The translations under genes were made by a program, and so were the position numbers. 64,000 nt of DNA, from positions 1-64,000 of the forward strand of contig NZ_JAHVJA010000014.1 of the NCBI RefSeq assembly GCF_019801465.1. The letters run 5' to 3'. The DNA is from Leisingera daeponensis (GTDB lineage: Bacteria; Pseudomonadota; Alphaproteobacteria; Rhodobacterales; Rhodobacteraceae). Shown here piece after piece: positions 61,105 to 64,000 of this stretch; positions within the stretch are counted from its first letter, which is position 1, and each line of letters begins with the position of its first letter. The notes beneath the pieces are model-generated. The model had not been told where the DNA came from. It saw nothing but the letters and a program-made list of their open reading frames with translations, and made no database searches.

Positions 61105-61596
61105 ATGAACGAGCTAGTCAGAAGGTCCATTGCAGTATTTGCCCGGCCTTTCAGTGTGCCTGGCTTCGACGAGACGCTTCCGGCGGGAGAGTACGACATT
61201 GAAACGGAACTGTGTTCACCGCCCGACTGCCTGCATCCGGAAGCCTGGAAAGCGTCTGTGGCGGTGAAACTGCATCCTCGGGCTTCCCACCCCGGATTGG
61301 CGAGAATCTTGACCGTTTCACTGGCCGACCTTGATGACGCCCTAGCAATGGACAAGCTGACCGGAAAAGGTCTGGCCGAAATTTTCCTGGAAGAAATGCT
61401 GGCAGACCCGATGGTCCGGCTGGTGATGGAGGCCGACGGTGTTTCCGAGATGCAGCTTCGGCATCTCTACGCGGGCGGACACGCATCCCGGACGGACAAA
61501 AAGGCGCCGGATGCGGCCCCAGCAGGTAAATCGTCAAAGGAAAATTCAGCGATACAGGCCGCGGAGAATGAAGGAATGCCAACACAGGGGGAATAA
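61105..61596 (+). CDS. 163-residue protein, paralogue of the 88-residue gene
   Basis: From the ATG at 61105. N-terminal pattern FARPFSVPGFDETLPAGEYD and a middle helix LADLDDALAMDK correspond to the 88-residue protein at 59929. A longer tail adds helices (FLEEMLADPMVRLVMEADGV) and a disordered Lys/Ala/Pro-rich end. The role is unknown. It is followed by hflK after 73 bases. Confidence 0.65.
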   Translation: MNELVRRSIAVFARPFSVPGFDETLPAGEYDIETELCSPPDCLHPEAWKASVAVKLHPRASHPGLARILTVSLADLDDALAMDKLTGKGLAEIFLEEMLADPMVRLVMEADGVSEMQLRHLYAGGHASRTDKKAPDAAPAGKSSKENSAIQAAENEGMPTQGE

Positions 61597-61669
61597 GACG
61601 CGTGGATGCCCCCGCGACCGCCAAGGTCTGCGCCGTGTGCAGGTCCGCGCGAGCAAGAGAGGAAACAAT

Positions 61670-62737
61670 ATGCCCGACCCGAACGGCGGCCCGGAAGACC
61701 GTGGGCCGTGGCAAAGCAGACAGAAGCGCAATCCGCCCGAGATTGACGATCTTCTTCGTCAAGGCCGCGACCGCCTGGGCGGATTGCTCCCTGATGGGCG
61801 GCCGCCTCTGAGGGGGGTACTGGTTGCAGGAGCGATAGTCTTGGCGGCGGTTGCGGCCTGGTCTTCTTATTACACTGTCCCGAGCGACTCTGTCGCTGTT
61901 GTCCAGCGTTTTGGCAGATACACTGCTGAGGTTCCGCCTGGCCTGCATTTCAAATTCCCGCTTGGCATAGACGTTGCCACGCTGGTGCCCGTGAAACGGC
62001 AGCTAAAGCAGGAATTCGGGTTCACGACGCCGGGCAGGAGTGATCCCTTTCAGAGCCCGTCAGACGGCCGGCGCGAAACCGAAATGGTTACGGGAGATCT
62101 GAACGCCGCGCTTGTGGAATGGGTGGTGCAGTACCGGATCTCTGACCCCTTGAAATTCCTGTTCGAGGTACGCGAGCCAAGCGCGACTTTGCGCTACGTC
62201 TCTGAGTCCGTGATGCGCGAGGTCGTTGGCGACCGCACGGTAGACGAGGTCATCACCATCGGCCGGCAGGAGATCGAGAGCGAGGCACTTCTCAAGATGC
62301 AGGCTCTGTCCATCAAATATGCCATGGGCATTAGCATCGACCAGGTGCAGCTGAAAAACATCAACCCGCCGGAACCCGTTCAGGCGTCGTTCAATGAGGT
62401 CAACCAGGCACAGCAGGAAAAGGAGCGCCTGATCAATGAGGCGCGCCGCGAATATAACAAAGTCATTCCGCTTGCCGAAGGCGAGAAGGATCAGCGGATC
62501 CGCGAGGCTGACGGTTATCGCCTGAAACGTATCAACGAGGCGGAAGGCGACGCAGCGCGGTTCACCGCGCTTTTGGCCGAATACGTAAAGGCGCCTGAAG
62601 TCACGAGGCGGCGGATATACATAGAAACCCTCCAGGATGTTCTGCCCAGCATCCTGTCAAAAATCATTGTCGAAGGATCGACTGCGAGCATCTTGCCGCT
62701 TTTGAACCTCGACAGGCTTCAGGAGGATCCGCCATGA
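61670..62737 (+). CDS. hflK: HflK-like SPFH/band-7 protein
   Basis: 355 residues from the ATG at 61670 with AGAGGAAA upstream. Short hydrophilic N-terminus, one membrane span (about 49-68: VLVAGAIVLAAVAAWSSY), then the SPFH domain (SVAVVQRFGRYTAEVPPGLHF, VVQYRISDPLKFLFEV, SESVMREVVGDRTVDEV) and a coiled-coil with EVNQAQQEKERLINEARREYNK. HflK and HflC form a periplasmic-side vault that restrains the FtsH protease. It may be an accessory copy apart from the core hflKC. Confidence 0.88.
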   Translation: MPDPNGGPEDRGPWQSRQKRNPPEIDDLLRQGRDRLGGLLPDGRPPLRGVLVAGAIVLAAVAAWSSYYTVPSDSVAVVQRFGRYTAEVPPGLHFKFPLGIDVATLVPVKRQLKQEFGFTTPGRSDPFQSPSDGRRETEMVTGDLNAALVEWVVQYRISDPLKFLFEVREPSATLRYVSESVMREVVGDRTVDEVITIGRQEIESEALLKMQALSIKYAMGISIDQVQLKNINPPEPVQASFNEVNQAQQEKERLINEARREYNKVIPLAEGEKDQRIREADGYRLKRINEAEGDAARFTALLAEYVKAPEVTRRRIYIETLQDVLPSILSKIIVEGSTASILPLLNLDRLQEDPP

Positions 62738-63753
62738 GCATCAGACTGGGCCTTATTGCAGGGATTGCGGCTGCAGTTGGGGTGATTGCCTCCGGTTCCC
62801 TCTATACAGTTGGCGAAGTCGAACAGGCCATTATCACCCAATTCGGTAAACCCGTGGGCAAACCAGTCATAACGGCCGGTTTAAAGCTGAAGCTGCCCAT
62901 CGTTCAGGAAGTCAACCGGATCGACCGCAGGGTTCTTGAGTGGGACGGCAATCCTTCTGACATGCCCACCAAGGACAAGCTCTACATATCCGTCGATCTG
63001 TTTGCCCGCTGGAAGATCACCGACCCGTTGCAATATTTTCTGCGGCTGCGCGATGAGCGCAGCGCGCAATCCCGTCTAGACGATATTCTCGGCAGCGAAA
63101 CCCGCAATGCCGTCGCCAAACACGAGCTGATAGAAATTATCCGGACCACGAAGGGCCGGATCCCGCTGCGGGACACGCTTCTGACCGATGAAGAGCGCGC
63201 GCAGGACATAGGTTCTCTGGTTCCTATCCAGAAAGGCCGCGCACTTGTGGAACAGGAGATATTCGCAGCCGCCTCAGAGAAGGTTCGCGTTTTTGGGATC
63301 GAGCTTCTCGATATCCGTTTCAAGAGGATCAATTACAACGAGAGTGTGCGTCCGAAGATCTACGACCGCATGATCTCAGAGCGCCGCCAGATCGCTGAAC
63401 GTTTTCTTTCCGAGGGCAATGGCGAAGCCGCGCGGATCCGCGGCAACCGGGTTCGCGATCTGAACAAGATACAGTCCGAAGCGTATCGCGCCGTCGAGGA
63501 AATCCGCGGCATGGCTGATGCCGCGGCGGCTGCGATCTACGCAAAAGCCTACAACACCGACGCCCAAGCAGCCGAATTCTATGAGTTCACCCGGACAATG
63601 CAGGCCTACAAGGACATGATTTCAGGGGGAACGACGCTGGTTCTGACAACGGACAGCGAACTTTTCAGGTTTCTGAGAGGAATGGAGGCTGGAGAGCCGG
63701 CTGGGAGCACATCTCCTCCCTCTCCCGGCCTGACGGCCGCGGCCGAACGCTGA
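62734..63753 (+). CDS. hflC: HflC-like SPFH/band-7 protein
   Basis: 339 residues, overlapping hflK by four bases. One N-terminal span, then VGEVEQAIITQFGKPVGKPV, RWKITDPLQYFLRLR and the HflC-type helix region FGIELLDIRFKRINYNESVRPKIYDRMISERRQIAERF, with GEAARIRGNRVRDLNKIQSEAYR. Partner of the preceding HflK-like protein. A possible coupling with the last gene in the window follows after 19 bases. Confidence 0.88.
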   Translation: MSIRLGLIAGIAAAVGVIASGSLYTVGEVEQAIITQFGKPVGKPVITAGLKLKLPIVQEVNRIDRRVLEWDGNPSDMPTKDKLYISVDLFARWKITDPLQYFLRLRDERSAQSRLDDILGSETRNAVAKHELIEIIRTTKGRIPLRDTLLTDEERAQDIGSLVPIQKGRALVEQEIFAAASEKVRVFGIELLDIRFKRINYNESVRPKIYDRMISERRQIAERFLSEGNGEAARIRGNRVRDLNKIQSEAYRAVEEIRGMADAAAAAIYAKAYNTDAQAAEFYEFTRTMQAYKDMISGGTTLVLTTDSELFRFLRGMEAGEPAGSTSPPSPGLTAAAER

Positions 63754-63772
63754 TATATAGGAGGACAAAGAG

Positions 63773-64000
63773 ATGACGGAAGAACCGGTGGATTTAGACG
63801 CAAGGCGAAGCGCCGAAAGCCAGATTGCGACCGAAATCCGGCGGCACGCCCTGAAGGATTTCGAAGCCGACCAGAGAAAACTCCGCCTGCGGCAGGAAGA
63901 ACTTGAAGTGCAGCTTCTCGCCGAACCGGCCTCTAACTGGCATGAGGCGGCGATCAAGGCGCAGTATCTGATCCGGCGGTATTCCGAAACCGCCGACGCC
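63773..64000 (+). CDS. partial hypothetical protein after hflC
   Basis: Starts at the ATG at 63773 with a strong GGAGGA about 7 bases upstream and runs off the right end of the window after 76 codons. The visible part is acidic/basic and helical (DARRSAESQIATEIRRHALK, DQRKLRLRQEELEVQLLAEP, WHEAAIKAQYLIRRYSET). No catalytic motif yet. Likely a third gene of the HflKC-like operon. Confidence 0.6.
   Translation, partial: MTEEPVDLDARRSAESQIATEIRRHALKDFEADQRKLRLRQEELEVQLLAEPASNWHEAAIKAQYLIRRYSETADA

Noticed and set aside
1-64000. CRISPR array
   Set aside because: No series of short identical repeats with regular spacers was found; the repeats seen are dispersed, long and divergent.

Overview
This window looks like an accessory or plasmid-like stretch of a marine Rhodobacteraceae (Roseobacter-group) alphaproteobacterium. 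The evidence is the GC-rich codon use, a CbiZ-type cobinamide salvage gene in a B12-uptake operon, the many LysR and GlxA/AraC regulators, the Pot-type and BCCT uptake systems, and the many gene remnants and insertion-sequence scars between intact operons. No rRNA, ribosomal protein, replication or conjugation gene is visible, so chromosome and plasmid cannot be told apart.

Layout. 0-7.6 kb is a mobile-element junction: an IS21-like end, a phage/plasmid-type hypothetical gene, a degenerate tRNA-like gene with a UAG anticodon, a membrane protein, a small zincin metallopeptidase, a decayed kptA, a translationally coupled three-gene operon built around an orphan TniQ, and the 3' stump of a sodium:solute symporter. 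7.6-17.7 kb is a creatinine module: a Pot-type ABC importer with creatininase (leftward), a LysR regulator, creatinase, a GlxA/AraC regulator and a BCCT carrier (rightward). Together these could import creatinine and convert it through creatine to sarcosine and urea. 18.5-27.2 kb is a complete cobalamin uptake operon behind a cobalamin riboswitch: BtuB, BtuF, BtuC, BtuD, CbiZ, a protein of unknown function, ExbB, two ExbD and TonB. 28.1-32.4 kb is an agmatine module (LysR, substrate-binding protein, agmatine deiminase, N-carbamoylputrescine amidase).

32.4-45.0 kb mixes IS scars and frameshifted genes with a LysR-controlled detoxification/efflux operon (isochorismatase-like hydrolase, pirin, alpha/beta hydrolase, cupin, MFS pump, HlyD adaptor), a glutathione transferase, and a GlxA-type regulator divergent from a haloperoxidase-like hydrolase. 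45.5-51.4 kb is a defence-island-like stretch: a Cys/His-containing 410-aa protein, a membrane protein plus DUF4238 pair bracketed by a 43-bp direct repeat, an Abi-alpha-like protein and a short tyrosine recombinase. 51.7-55.4 kb has a WYL regulator, GFA and VOC proteins, a methyltransferase and a plasmid-type hypothetical. 55.8-64 kb is a probable membrane/stress cluster: a fatty-acid desaturase, a Crp/Fnr regulator, several small conserved proteins including two related short ones, and HflK/HflC-like SPFH proteins, running off the right edge.

Three divergent copies of a roughly 134-bp dispersed repeat (27.6, 51.5 and 55.5 kb) lie in the non-coding gaps between accessory blocks. No CRISPR array was found. 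The least explained items are the orphan TniQ operon, the repeat-bracketed DUF4238 pair, the unknown protein in the B12 operon, and the small-protein/HflKC cluster.
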